From BCD1 sp942492125 (GTDB taxonomy: Bacteria > Bacteroidota > Bacteroidia > Chitinophagales > Saprospiraceae): a stretch of 64,000 nt of DNA. Below, in pieces: positions 1 through 10,239 of this stretch (position 1 is its first letter; the number at the start of each line of letters is the position of its first letter). The stretch is taken from positions 1 to 64,000 of the forward strand of contig CALODM010000022.1 in assembly GCA_942492125.1 (NCBI GenBank), given 5' to 3'. Below the pieces are notes generated by a model. The model did no database searches. It was not told the origin of the DNA and worked only from the letters and a program-made list of their open reading frames with translations. The position numbers and the translations under genes are program-made.

Positions 1-1
1 G

Positions 2-590
2 TCAGTCCGCCTCGCGCAGGTGGCGGCGCACCCAGGCCCGGGCAAAACGCAGCTGCCGCGTAGCGGTGGATTCCCGGACACCCCCTGCAGCGCCTCGGCG
101 ATCTCCCGGTAGGTGTAGCCGCCGAAAGTAGTGCAGAGTCGAGCAGGGCCTCGAGATCGGCGTCGTGTTCGGCGAGCTCCTCGAGCGCCTCGTTGAGGGC
201 CAGCACCTCCGGATATTGGACCGGCCCCGCGCGGCAATTGGCCCTCGTCGAGGGTGAGTTTGATCTGGTCGCCGCCGCGTTTGTGCGGCGTTCCGGTGTA
301 GCCACGGCGTGGTTGACCAGGATGTGCCGCATCATGCGCGGCGAGGGCATAGAAACCGACGTTTTCGGCTCTGGAGCTCGAGTTTTCCGGGCCGGCCAGC
401 TGCAGCCAGGCCTCGTTGACCCCGCTGGAAGTGGGCTATGGCCTGGGCGGCGTGCTCGTGGCGAAGTAGGCGACTCGGGGCCAGCCGGTGCAGGTCTTCG
501 TAGACCAGCGTGAGTTGTTCCAGCGCGTTCGGGTCACCGTGGCCTCCTAGGCGACCACCAGCAGGGTGAGTTGCCGTCGTGGTCGGTCAT
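2..590 (-). CDS. ECF-type RNA polymerase sigma factor, broken by frameshifts
   Basis: Reading the minus strand across several frames restores an ECF sigma factor of the kind found next to serine/threonine kinases (TIGR02999-like). Recognisable pieces, in order, are an N-terminal ATG at 588-590, LVYEDLHRLA, ALVNEAWLQL, AARMMRHILVNHA (region 2), then YREIAEAL and the end RFARAWVRRHLREAD just before the TGA at 2-4 (region 4 helix-turn-helix). At least four one-base frame changes are needed, for example near position 80. The start lies 46 bp after the stop of the kinase gene on the same strand, so the two were probably one operon. The family directs RNA polymerase to specific promoters. The frameshifts look like uncorrected sequencing errors rather than natural decay, because the fragments remain well conserved. 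Host inferred to be a GC-rich proteobacterium. Confidence 0.72.
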
Positions 591-636
591 GTCGCTTCCA
601 GCTACCTTGCCCTCGAGGGCGTCGGTCCGCTCGCCG

Positions 637-3407
637 TCACCTGACGCCGGTGCGGAATCGATGAGCCTCGTATGTCCGCCGCCTGGTCCGCCCGACCCGT
701 GCGCTCGTACAGTAGGGCCAGCACCGCTCGCGCGGTCTCCACCCGATCCCAGGGCGGTACCGTGCAGCTCCGGTGCCGCGAGGCGCTAGTCGAAGGCCGT
801 CAGGTGACCAGGGCTTCGGCTTCGTCCAGTTCGCCGAGCTCCAGCCCGAGGATCACCGCCGAGGTCACTCGTGAAGCTCGGGCACGAGCCGGTGGTCCTC
901 ATCGAGCGTTCTCGATGCGAACTGGCGAGCATCTCCCGCAACAGCGCCTCGGCCTCGTCGATGCCGGCCCGAGCATGTACACCAGGGCCTTGAACCCGCG
1001 CTCGGAAAGGTGCGGTTGAAGTGGCTCGGCGGCAGGTTGACGGCGTCCTGGGCACGGCAGGGACTTGTCGAAATTTTCGAGGGCTTCCGTAGTGGTAGCC
1101 GGTCGAGCAGCATGAAGGCGAGGTTGTTGTAGGCCGCACCCAGGGCCTGCGGTGGACTGTCGCAGCGCCTCTCGATGATTCCACGATTCGGGCGTTCGCC
1201 TCCAGCGCTTCCTCCTGGCGGCCGGTGTTCGCTGAAACAGCTGGCTGTAACTGTTCCAGGTCACGACCCTCGTAGTGGTCCGGGCCCTGCAGCTCCTCTT
1301 GCAGGGCGATGGCTTCCGCGTAGAGGGCCTGCGACTCGCTGAGCTGGTCCGACTTGCGCATGAGGCCGCTGAGCTGTCGCCTGACCTTGGCCGCGTGCAG
1401 CGGATGGCGACGGTCAGCCTGGAGCTGTTCCAGCACGATGCTAGCACCTCCCGCAGCATGGCCTCGGCCTCCTCGCGGCGATCCTGGGTGCGGTAATAGC
1501 CGGCCAGGTGTAAACCGAGTGCTCTGCACGGCCGACGTCGTCACCGGGATAGAGGCTCCGCCAATGGCACAGGTGCTTGCAGGTGGTATGCCTCAGCAGC
1601 GTCGAAGTGCCAGCGATCTTCCTGCAGGAAAGCCATGGCGGCCGGCCCCGTAGCGCCTGCGTGGACAGGGGACCATGGGCGCGTTCGACAGGCTATCGAG
1701 GAAGGCATCTGCAGGCGGCCTCGACGGCCGTCTCGTAGTCCCCCCGATTCTGCGGCGACGATTCCGAGGTTGAAACGGGCCGCGTGGCGTTCCGAGTGGG
1801 CGGCACCGAGGGTTTGCTGGAACTCGTCGTAGGCTTCTTCCAACAGTTCCCAGGCCACTTCCACACCGAGTGCGTAATACACCTCGCCGAGGCACGCGCT
1901 TCATGGTCGCCCGCAGCTCGGGCTGATCGGACAGGTCAAAGTCGATCTGGCGACGACCGGCCTCGAAGGATCTGGCGGGCCGTGACGTCCTCACGCAGGC
2001 TGTTGTACGGGTCCGCCTCGACGAACAGCCCGGTCACGAACCCCACCACCGCCTCGGCCTTCTGCGGCTGGAGCAGCGCCGCGTCCCGCTCCTCCTGAAG
2101 CCCCAGGCGATTGACGTGGTATGACGCCGAAAGCAACGAGTCCAGCCGACGGCCAGCATGGTGGTGGCCACGCCGGCGCGGTGCCGGCGGACGAACTTGC
2201 GCGACCGGTACCCCAAGCTGCCCCTGGTCGGGCGCGTACCGGCAGGCCAGTGCGGTGGCGATCCAGATCCTCGGCGAGCTGCTCTGGGCGGAGGCGCCAG
2301 CGCCCCTGGGGCTCGGGCCGGATGGATGAGCAGATCGTGTCCAGGTCCCCCAGAGCGTGGCGCAGGTCCCGGGGCAATGCCGAACGGGTGGCTGATGGCC
2401 TCCAGTGTGCGGGTCCGGTCGCACGCTCAGTGTTCCCCGCTGGCCGGCGCCGTGCGCGTGATGATGGCGCTCGGGCGGGAGGCGCGTTGCCGGACAGCAC
2501 CTGCTCGCGCAGCTCGTCCGGGCTCTTCCTGGACTCGAAGGGGACGGCGGCCCGTGAGCAGCTCGTAGAGCACCACGCCGAGGCCGTAGACGTCGGTCAC
2601 CGTGGTGATGGGCTGGTGGTTAAGAGCTGTTCAGGGGAGGCATAGGCCGGAGTGAGGACGGCCTGCCGGTGCGGGTCGTCTCGCTGGCTGTCCTCGTCGA
2701 GCAGCTTGGCGATACCGAAGTCCAGGTGCTTCCTCGCCAACCTCGGTGTAGACCAGGATGTTCCCCGGCTTCAGGATCCCGGTGCACCACGAGATTGCGG
2801 TGGGCGTGGTGAACAGCCCGGCAGACGACCTCGAAGAGGCGCAGGCGTCCGTCGATGGACAGCCGCTGTTGGTCACAGTATTCGGTGATGGGCAGGCCAT
2901 CGACATACTCCATGACGAGGTAAGGGCCGCCCGTCGGGCGTGACGCCGCCATCCAGCAAGGCCGGCGATGTTGGGATGATCGAGCCGGGACAGGATCTGC
3001 GCTCGGCCACGAAACGCTGGACCACGGTTTGCGCTATCCATGCACCCCGGCGCACCACCTTGACCGCCACCTGGCGCTCGAAGGCGCCGTCCGAGCGCTC
3101 GGCCGAGGAACACGGTGCCCATGCCGCCGGCGCCAATGCGTCGCAGCAGGCGTGTAGGGGCCCAGCTGGCTGCCGTCGAGCTGGCTGTCGGAAATCCGGA
3201 TCGAATTCCTCGCCGAGGGAGCCGGCGGCGGCGCCGGCCAGGGTGCCGTTGGCCGGGTCGTCGGCATCCAGCGGCAGTACCTCGTCCAGCAGTGCCGGGT
3301 CGTCGCCACAGGCGACTTCGAGGAAGGCGCGGCGGTCAGCGGCGAGCCGCTCCAGCGCCTGCTCAAAAAGCGTCTGCAGTTTTGCCAGCGTGTCCTTCTC
3401 CCCCATC
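637..3407 (-). CDS. serine/threonine protein kinase with TPR repeats, broken by frameshifts
   Basis: A gene of about 920 codons can be pieced together from all three minus-strand frames. It starts at MGEKDTLAKLQ (ATG at 3405-3407), which fits the usual start of this family. The kinase domain follows: a glycine-rich loop (GAGGMGTVFLG) and ATP-binding lysine segment (VAVKVVRRGA) near 3,060-3,130, the hinge YLVMEYVDGLPI near 2,900, the catalytic loop VVHRDLKPGNILV near 2,770 and a GIAKLLDED-like segment near 2,700. A transmembrane linker region and TPR-like helices (for example DEAEALLREML) fill 800-2,400. The end is YEAHRFRTGVR then TGA at 637-639. Such kinases occur in Xanthomonadales-like gammaproteobacteria and Acidobacteria, often beside an ECF sigma factor, as here. 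More than ten frame changes are needed, unlike any gene beyond 5.7 kb. Confidence 0.8.
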
Positions 3408-3573
3408 ACCCGGTTGATCCCACCATGCACCACCAGTGTAGCCTGATCCGGGCGCAAACGGCAGCACGGGTGCATAAATTGGTCGAAGAAGACCACGGGA
3501 GTTTGCAACACGCAAAACGCCGGCCCCGGACCGTCCCGATGGAGACGGTCGCGGAGCCGGCGGGATGGGCCGC

Positions 3574-5670
3574 TCAGTCCACCAGGTGGACACGTTTGTT
3601 GAAGTTGCCCTTGTAGCCCCGCGACCAGCCTCGCCCTCGATCTTAATGCTGTCGTAGAAGCTCAGGTTCCCTCCATGACGAACTCTTCCCTGCGTTTGTT
3701 GGGCTGGGTCCAGGCGGCGTTCTCGAACACGTCCAGGTCCTGGGCCAGCAGGTCGGCGCTGCGGCCTTCACGGAAGCCAATGATCGTGCGCCTGTCGCTG
3801 CCGCCGATATCCGGGCGGTTGAAACTCAGGGTCGGGACGAGATCCACAGCTCGCTCTCGAAGATCTTTGAGCATGAACCGAGCCCGTCCTGTTCCAGCAG
3901 CTCGGTCTCGATGCGCAGCCGTCATGTGCAGCGGCACGGACACCGAGCCGGTGGCGTTGGTTTAGACCTCGTCGTTTTCCTGCGTGCCGGACACCGTGTA
4001 GCAGCAGACGTAGTTACCGTCCAGGTCGAAGAAGGCGATGCGGGTGCGGTGCGTGCGGTCCTTGTCGGGCACGTTGTAGCGGTAGCGCAGGTTGTAGGAG
4101 GCGGTCACGCGCTGGTTGTTCTCGCGGCAGCTGTCCGGACGCGCCGCCAGGCCCAGAGTAGCCAATGCCGTAGCTGGCGCCGATCGACCCGGACTCCATC
4201 AAGTCCAAAGCCTTCGCGCAACCAGCGGTGCTCCGAGCCCCAGAACCAGGGCTGGAAGGTGACATTGCCCTTGTCGCACTCGGAGGAATCCCAGGCGATC
4301 TTGTCGCCGGTGGCGCAGTAGGGGAACCAGTCGGCCCGTCACGCCCTGGCCATCGCGCCGGCGGTTCCTCGGCGAGGCCGTCCGTATAGAGGCCGCCGTA
4401 GTTGTTGTGGTGGTCTATGCGCTGCTTGAAGGGAGTGGCGCCGTTGGTGCGGTCTTCGCGGATCCGCAGCGTCCACTCCCAGCGCTCCCAAGGCACTCCG
4501 AGGCCGTTGAAGCCGTCCCTGCCGAAGACCTGGGCGACCTCGTCGTTGCGGAAGGCCAGTCCCACCAGGTTGTTTGACAGCTTTTCGATATAGCCCCAGC
4601 CGGCCAAGCCGGCCAGGCTGGGCATCGGACCGCAGATCGATATCCACTCTGGTGCGGCCGGGCTGGGCGAAGGCGTAGAAGTCCACCTCCCGGAACTCCG
4701 GCTCGTCCGCGACCAGGGCGACGGCGTGGGAGCCCTTGCTGTGGCCGTAAACGCGGATATCGGTGGCGCCGTTGCGGCGCAGGCCCGACAACAGGTGCAG
4801 CCAGGGACTGGGGTAAGGCGATGACGCCCTGGTCGTACTTGGCGCCGTCCAGGGCCTGCAGGTCGTTGTCGGCCTCGCAGGCGTCCTCGTATTGCAGGGA
4901 CACGTGCCCTCGATCATTGTCGCTGTTGAAGATGTGGTTGAACTGCTTCCAGGCGCCGAACTCCGCGTTGGTGCCGGGGACGATGCACGTCCGCTTTGGC
5001 CGCGCAGCCCCTGGGGCAAGTGCCACGCGCAGCTGCTCCGCGATGCAGGCCTCGACTTCCGCGTCGCTATCGCGGCTGGTGCACACGTTCGGATTGTCCT
5101 TATCCAGCGACGTCCTGGCTGAAGGTTCGCGATCACCGCGCCAGAGTGGTCGCAGGCCTGGGTTCCGACCCTGCCGGTGGCACCAAAGGCCTCGCTATGC
5201 GTCGGAAAGCCAGAACAGGTTGAGATTGCGCTCGGAAGTCCACCGAATGGCGGCTGCTGGTAGACCAGGTCCAGTTCGGCCCGGTCGAAGCCCTCCTCGG
5301 GCTGGCGCGTGAAGTCACGGTGCAGGTTCAGGCTGTCGGCCGAGGTAGGCTCGGCGAGGAAGGTCAGGCGCTGGCGACGACTGGCAAGGAAACTGGTTCA
5401 GGGGAATGCTCAGCGCGTCTTCCGGCGCCGAGGGCCAGCGCCCAGCGGGCCAGCCCGTCAGCGTCATAGTAGTACACGAGAGCCAGCCAGCCATGATGTT
5501 GTCCATGTCAGCCTTGTCGGTGAAGCCATAGCCCGAGTTGCCAATGCCGCCGTACCAGATGCCGCCGAAGTAGAGGTCAGTTGCCCGGTTCGGCCAAAAA
5601 GTGTAGAAGTTCCGTACACCAGCTGCCCGTATGCGCCGATGCGCCAGGTGAATTCGGACGGCTGGCGGGC
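3574..5670 (-). CDS. secreted alpha/beta-hydrolase-like protein, frameshifted and cut at its 5' end
   Basis: A single reading direction is spread over several frames. From the 5' side it carries a DLYFGGIWYGGIGNSGYGF segment followed by YYYDADGLARW, reminiscent of a module common in Lysobacter/Xanthomonadales secreted proteins. Next come CIVPGTNAEFGAWKQF, a hydrolase-like nucleophile elbow YGHSKGSHAVA (GxSxG form) near 4,740, DFYAFAQPGRTRVDID, FRNDEVAQVFGRDGFNG, and a C-terminal region with TASYNLRYRYNVPDKDRTHRTR and FFDLDGNYVCCYTV. It ends at VHLVD with TGA at 3574-3576. The GxSxG-like motif and the mention of a lipase-like fold are all that support a hydrolase role; substrate is unknown. 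The 5' end is lost at the junction near 5,670. Frameshifts are as dense as in the two genes before it. Confidence 0.55.
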
Positions 5671-5700
5671 ATCGTCAAGGATTTCAATTGTTTCGACCAT
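5640..5700. other. junction between GC-rich and moderate-GC DNA (probable chimera)
   Basis: On the minus strand the last SprB-like repeat reads normally through TIEILDD (to about 5,671). It then changes within a few codons to GC-rich sequence continuing the broken hydrolase-like gene. Both genes are cut at the same place. No transposase, integrase, tRNA or target duplication is visible at the join. Frameshift density changes at the same point: many before it, only two single-base ones in the following 58 kb. Confidence 0.8.
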
Positions 5701-7959
5701 GGTTTCGCAGGTGCCGTCACCATTCCGGGTCATCACTTCATAAACGCCGGGCTCAAGATCTGTATATTCTGTAGAAGTCTGCCAGCTTTGTCCTCCGTCA
5801 ATACTGTTTTCGGCAGTTCCAATAGCCATTTCATACACAATAGAAATGCTACCATCTGCATTTGTACAGTCAGATGGTTGTTGGGTCAGTATGGTTTCAA
5901 TTTGGTTTTGCTGGGGTGCAACAAGAATTATAGTGCCCAGGTCTTCAAAACATCCTGACTCCCCGGTTCTTACCTGTATAGGATATTCTCCGGAGCCGAG
6001 ATTCTGGTAAAATCCATTTTCCTGCCATGAAACGCCACCATCAATACTGTACTGAAGGTTTCCCGCCTCTGATAAAATATAGATCTGACCATCATTAAGT
6101 TCACAATCCGAAGGATCAAAGAAGACTACTTCCTGAATTTCAGGTAAGACAGCTGTTTCAAAATCAATGGTACCTCCGGATGTTAAACAATGACCATTTT
6201 CATTCCTGACCATTACGTTATATTGCCCGGGACCAAGGTTATAAAACGTACTGGAATACTGCCACGATTCTCCATTATCTATACTGTATTGAAGAAAGGC
6301 ATAACCAGGAGCCGGAAATATTTTAATAAAGCCATCCTCGGCACCACAATTCCCGGGAGGCTGGGATGCCACTTCCAAAATAGCCGGACTTTCAGGGTCT
6401 GTTAATTGAATTTCCACGGATGGCTCCGATATGCAGGTCCCATCCAAATTCCTGACGGCAATAAAAAAAGAACCTGCAGCCAGATCAGTAAACCAATCCC
6501 AAGGATGCCATGATAAACCGCCGTTAATACTATACTGTAAATTTTCAGAACCTCCTGAGGACAAGACCTTAATCGATCCATCCAAAGCGCCACAATCTGT
6601 GGGATTCTGAATACTTACAAAATCAATGACAGGCTGGGGCGGATCCTTAAGGGTGAGGAGATTGCCCATAGAAATACAAGTTCCATCCTGGTTTCGGATT
6701 CCCGGGATATATTGCCCATTGGGTAAGTTTTCGAATAAAGGATCCCATTCCCAGGTCTGTCCGTTATCAATGGAATACGCTAACAATCCAAATCCACCTG
6801 TAGCCTGAATTGCTATTTGTCCGTCTGAGACATCACAATCGGAGGGGTTTTGACTGTCAATAGAAATGATTTGTGCACCAGGGGGATCGATCAAAGAAAT
6901 CAATCCGGCGTCCACTATTCCACAAGTTCCATCCGTATTTTTAACAAGAACTTCATAATCCCCTGCCATTAAACCCTGAAAAGCAGGTTGATTCTGCCAG
7001 GATTGACCTCCGTCGACAGAAAACAAATGTTCAGAGGAATTGGTAAGGGTCTGAATTTCGATTTGACCGTTTGTTTCCAGACAATCGGTGGGATTCGTGG
7101 CATGCGTATTTAACAAAACCGGGGCAACAGGGCCTGTTAGTTCCACAAGTTCTCCGGAAACAATGCACGTTTCATTGCCATTTTGAATAACTATGGGATA
7201 AATTGCTTCGGATAAATTGTGAAAATCAGGAGAAGCTTGCCAATTGGCACCATTATCAATGGAATAAAGAATGGGATGATCACCGATGGCATTTATTTGG
7301 ATAAAACCATCACTCATACCGCAATCTGTGGGATGGAGAAATTCAACATCTGCCAAGACAGGAGCAACCAGGGCATTGATCTCCACAGGTAATACATAGG
7401 CTGTTGGACAAGTCCCATCAGCATTTTTGACCATAGGATTATAAATCCCGGGAGCCAGACCCGTAAAAAGATTGGAGATACCCCATGTCTGTCCGGCATC
7501 AATACTATAAAAATAGGGACCAGTTCCTCCTTCAGCAGTAATAAAAATTGAGCCGTCACTTTCGCCACAATCCGAAGGGTTCACTGACTCAACTTCAATA
7601 AATCTTGGAGAATCCGGCCCCCACAATTCTACGGGACTTGAAAAAAACGAGGGGCATGTCCCGTCACTATTCCTAACCCCTATGCCAAATGCCCCTGCAG
7701 GAAGGTTCAAGAAAATATTTTCTGACTGCCATGAAACGCCACCATCAATAGTGAATTCGATGTCAGTGATACCTGAAATACCGTTTACCATTATTAGCAA
7801 GGCACCATCATTGGTCCCACAATCAGAGGGATGTACCACCTCAACTGCTTCAATGGTCCAATCACATGGTTGAGGTATTTCGGTTCTAAAATTACTGGCT
7901 TGTAATGGCGATAAAAAGGTCCATATGGCAAGAATAGCCATCATAAAATAACATTTCAT
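5671..7959 (-). CDS. secreted SprB-like repeat protein, C-terminus lost at the junction
   Basis: The protein starts with a signal peptide (MKCYFMMAILAIWTFLSPLQA) and then consists of nine repeats of about 80 residues. Each repeat has a P-S/T-D-C start, a DG(S/Q)I strand, a YSIDGGxSWQ segment and an NxDGTC end. This is the pattern of SprB-type repeats found in adhesins of gliding Bacteroidota. The expected C-terminal sorting domain is missing because the gene runs into the GC-rich segment near 5,671; an open frame continues to 5,464 but that part is foreign sequence. It is probably exported by T9SS and displayed on the cell surface (inference). It lies 156 bp after the fibronectin-like gene on the same strand and may be the last gene of that operon. 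Confidence 0.75.
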
Positions 7960-8115
7960 TTGTTCCTATTTTGGTGGTGGTTACAATTAATGCCTCAAGA
8001 CTGGAGTCCTGGGTTTTGGTCAGACCAGGACTGATGCTAAATCCTTACAAGGCGCTGTTTTTAATTTTGATTTTTTAATCCTATTCCAATAATGGCAAGG
8101 ATCCCATGCTTCAAG

Positions 8116-10206
8116 CTACTTTGGAATAGTTATTTCAAGTTTTTCAGAAAATGGAGATCGGGTACCATCATCACATTCTGCCCTGAGCAAATACACATAG
8201 GCATGATCAGGTCGAACTTGCCCGTCTTTAACACTACCCAATGTTTCCGGAACACTGTTCATCTTACTCATTCGACTAATATCCTGGCCTTTGTAAACAA
8301 GCATGTGACAAGTTTTCCCGGTCTCGTATCGCCAATCAATCCTTACTTTTTTATCATCAGGAACATAAATAATTTCAACATCCTCAATGTCCGGTAACAG
8401 CTTAAAATCCACCAGACTTCCAGTAGCTATTTGAGCATAATCCGATTTCAATCCATCGTCATCAATTGCTAAAAGCGTATAAGCGTATTGCCTGTCATTT
8501 TGCACAAAAGAATCCCGAAAAATGGTCTCATCATTACCTGCATCATATGCTTTCAGTAAAGTCCATCCTTCATCAACATTGATTTCCTTTCTAAACAACT
8601 GATGCAACACGACATCCTTGCTTCCGCTCTCATGCCACCTTAACTCAATATGATCCGGGAATTTTTTCACACTGTGGATATGGGGCTCAGCAGGAGGGAA
8701 TACATCCGGTTTCTTCACCTCAAGAATGTCTGTAAAACTAGATCGGTTATTTACTTTATCGACGGCCTGAAGTTTATAAAAAACCAACTCATTGCCGGAT
8801 TGCATATTCACCGAATCGACAAACGATGTTGCTTTTATCGGTTTGGCTGTAATGCGGGCAAAATCAGCCGATTTAACATAGGATTTATACAAAATATAGC
8901 CATACAGGTCTGGCTCAGTATTGGTATTCCACGAAAAACGGACTACCCCGGCAGAGTCAATAACTGCCTCAAAATTTTCGGGACAAGCGGGAGGAATTTC
9001 ATCAAGTCCCATGACCAAAGTTGGAAAAGAAGCAACCTTTGGACCATTAAACGGAACCGCTACAATCCTGTAGTAGTTTGTCAGATGTTTCATTTTGACA
9101 CTAATGGATCTTTCCGGAGGCCTTATTCCGGTAAGGACAGGCCGGTAGATCCCATCCATGCTATCTGCACGAAACACCTGAAACTCTTTGACCAACTGTT
9201 CGAACTCAGCTTCAAGTTTCCATTGGATTGTCGCATAATTGCTATCGGTTTGGATGGTTTTAGTAATGGCAGGGCTGAAGGCAACAGGGTCATACCCGAA
9301 CCCGGAACAAACAGAGAACTGCTCACTCATACCCCCAAAATAATCGGCTCCATGCAAACGAAACCAGTAGGTTGTATCCTTTTTGGGCCAGGACCAATTG
9401 TGGTAAAAGTTATCAAATAAGTCAATCGTATCCAGGTGATCATAAATATTAAAAAAGGGAGCTTCTGTCATCGATTGAAAATGGATACCATCTTCGGACC
9501 AACTCAGTGTATAACCATAGTAATTGTCCGCAAAATACCTGGTATTCCACGCAAATTTCATCTGTTCACTCCCTGGCTCGCAAACCAGTTCAGGTAAAGG
9601 GGCTTCTTCAAAACCGGATGGCATTACTACTTGTTCAACAGCTTCTTCAGAAGGGGTTCCTGACAAATAAAGCCTGAAAAGGTATTTTCTCCCCGCAGAA
9701 AAACTTTCATCCATATACCCTAAACCCGCCAGGAGGGTATAGTCAAAATTATTGTTCTGGATAAAATTGGAAAACAGGAAACGACTCTTTTGCTTTTTTG
9801 CTTCTGAATAAATATCCGGCGGATAATGCTCCTCAATCCAGGATTCATCATTACGGTCGATATAAATCAAATCACGCAACAAGAGGAGTTCTTCGTTGGC
9901 AATACTATCGTTCCAAAAATCATACTCCATTGGTAAAATGGGTTTCTTGGTTTTAAAGACCAATTGCATCATTCCTGAGTCATTATTTGGAAGGAGGTAT
10001 TTTTCGAGTATGTAGCCCTCTTCGAGTCCTCTTTGCCAGGTTTCAGCATTTTGTGGCATCCATCTCAACATCAGCTTTCCATTTTGAACCTTATGCATCA
10101 GCTTTAAGTCTTGTGCTTTTTCAGGAGACTGAAAACCATAAATTTCAATGCTGAACACAATGCATAAAATCAGGGCACAAACCGTTTTCATGAAGGACAA
10201 TTTCAT
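8116..10206 (-). CDS. secreted fibronectin type III-like protein
   Basis: 696 residues with an N-terminal signal peptide; the start may be the first Met or the one at residue 6. The second half contains at least two fibronectin type III-like modules, one around residues 400-500 (PPACPENFEAV, VRFSWNTNTEPDLYGYILYK, FYKLQAVDKVNNRS) and another around 500-600 (IELRWHESGSKDVV, YAYTLLAIDDDGLKSDYA). A third, weaker one precedes them. No catalytic motif or T9SS tail is seen; it ends with a short EITIPK strand. It begins 33 bp after the stop of the 1132-aa protein gene, so the two are almost certainly co-transcribed and may act together at the cell surface. The function is unknown. Confidence 0.72.
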   Translation of the reverse strand: MKLSFMKTVCALILCIVFSIEIYGFQSPEKAQDLKLMHKVQNGKLMLRWMPQNAETWQRGLEEGYILEKYLLPNNDSGMMQLVFKTKKPILPMEYDFWNDSIANEELLLLRDLIYIDRNDESWIEEHYPPDIYSEAKKQKSRFLFSNFIQNNNFDYTLLAGLGYMDESFSAGRKYLFRLYLSGTPSEEAVEQVVMPSGFEEAPLPELVCEPGSEQMKFAWNTRYFADNYYGYTLSWSEDGIHFQSMTEAPFFNIYDHLDTIDLFDNFYHNWSWPKKDTTYWFRLHGADYFGGMSEQFSVCSGFGYDPVAFSPAITKTIQTDSNYATIQWKLEAEFEQLVKEFQVFRADSMDGIYRPVLTGIRPPERSISVKMKHLTNYYRIVAVPFNGPKVASFPTLVMGLDEIPPACPENFEAVIDSAGVVRFSWNTNTEPDLYGYILYKSYVKSADFARITAKPIKATSFVDSVNMQSGNELVFYKLQAVDKVNNRSSFTDILEVKKPDVFPPAEPHIHSVKKFPDHIELRWHESGSKDVVLHQLFRKEINVDEGWTLLKAYDAGNDETIFRDSFVQNDRQYAYTLLAIDDDGLKSDYAQIATGSLVDFKLLPDIEDVEIIYVPDDKKVRIDWRYETGKTCHMLVYKGQDISRMSKMNSVPETLGSVKDGQVRPDHAYVYLLRAECDDGTRSPFSEKLEITIPK

Positions 10207-10239
10207 AATACAGGTGTTTTTAGATAGTTGAGTAATCGG

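Noticed and set aside
193..2645. Plus-strand open frames in the GC-rich segment (for example 193-513, 2121-2645)
   Set aside because: They are shadows of the frameshifted minus-strand sigma factor and kinase genes; high GC content leaves long frames open by chance.
5464..5670. Foreign tail of the SprB-like open frame as a natural gene fusion
   Set aside because: The tail sequence is the out-of-frame continuation of the GC-rich gene and carries no sorting domain; a chimera explains it better.
5700..7860. Regular ~250-bp repeats as a CRISPR or satellite array
   Set aside because: They encode protein repeats in one open frame with normal codon drift, so they are SprB-like domains.
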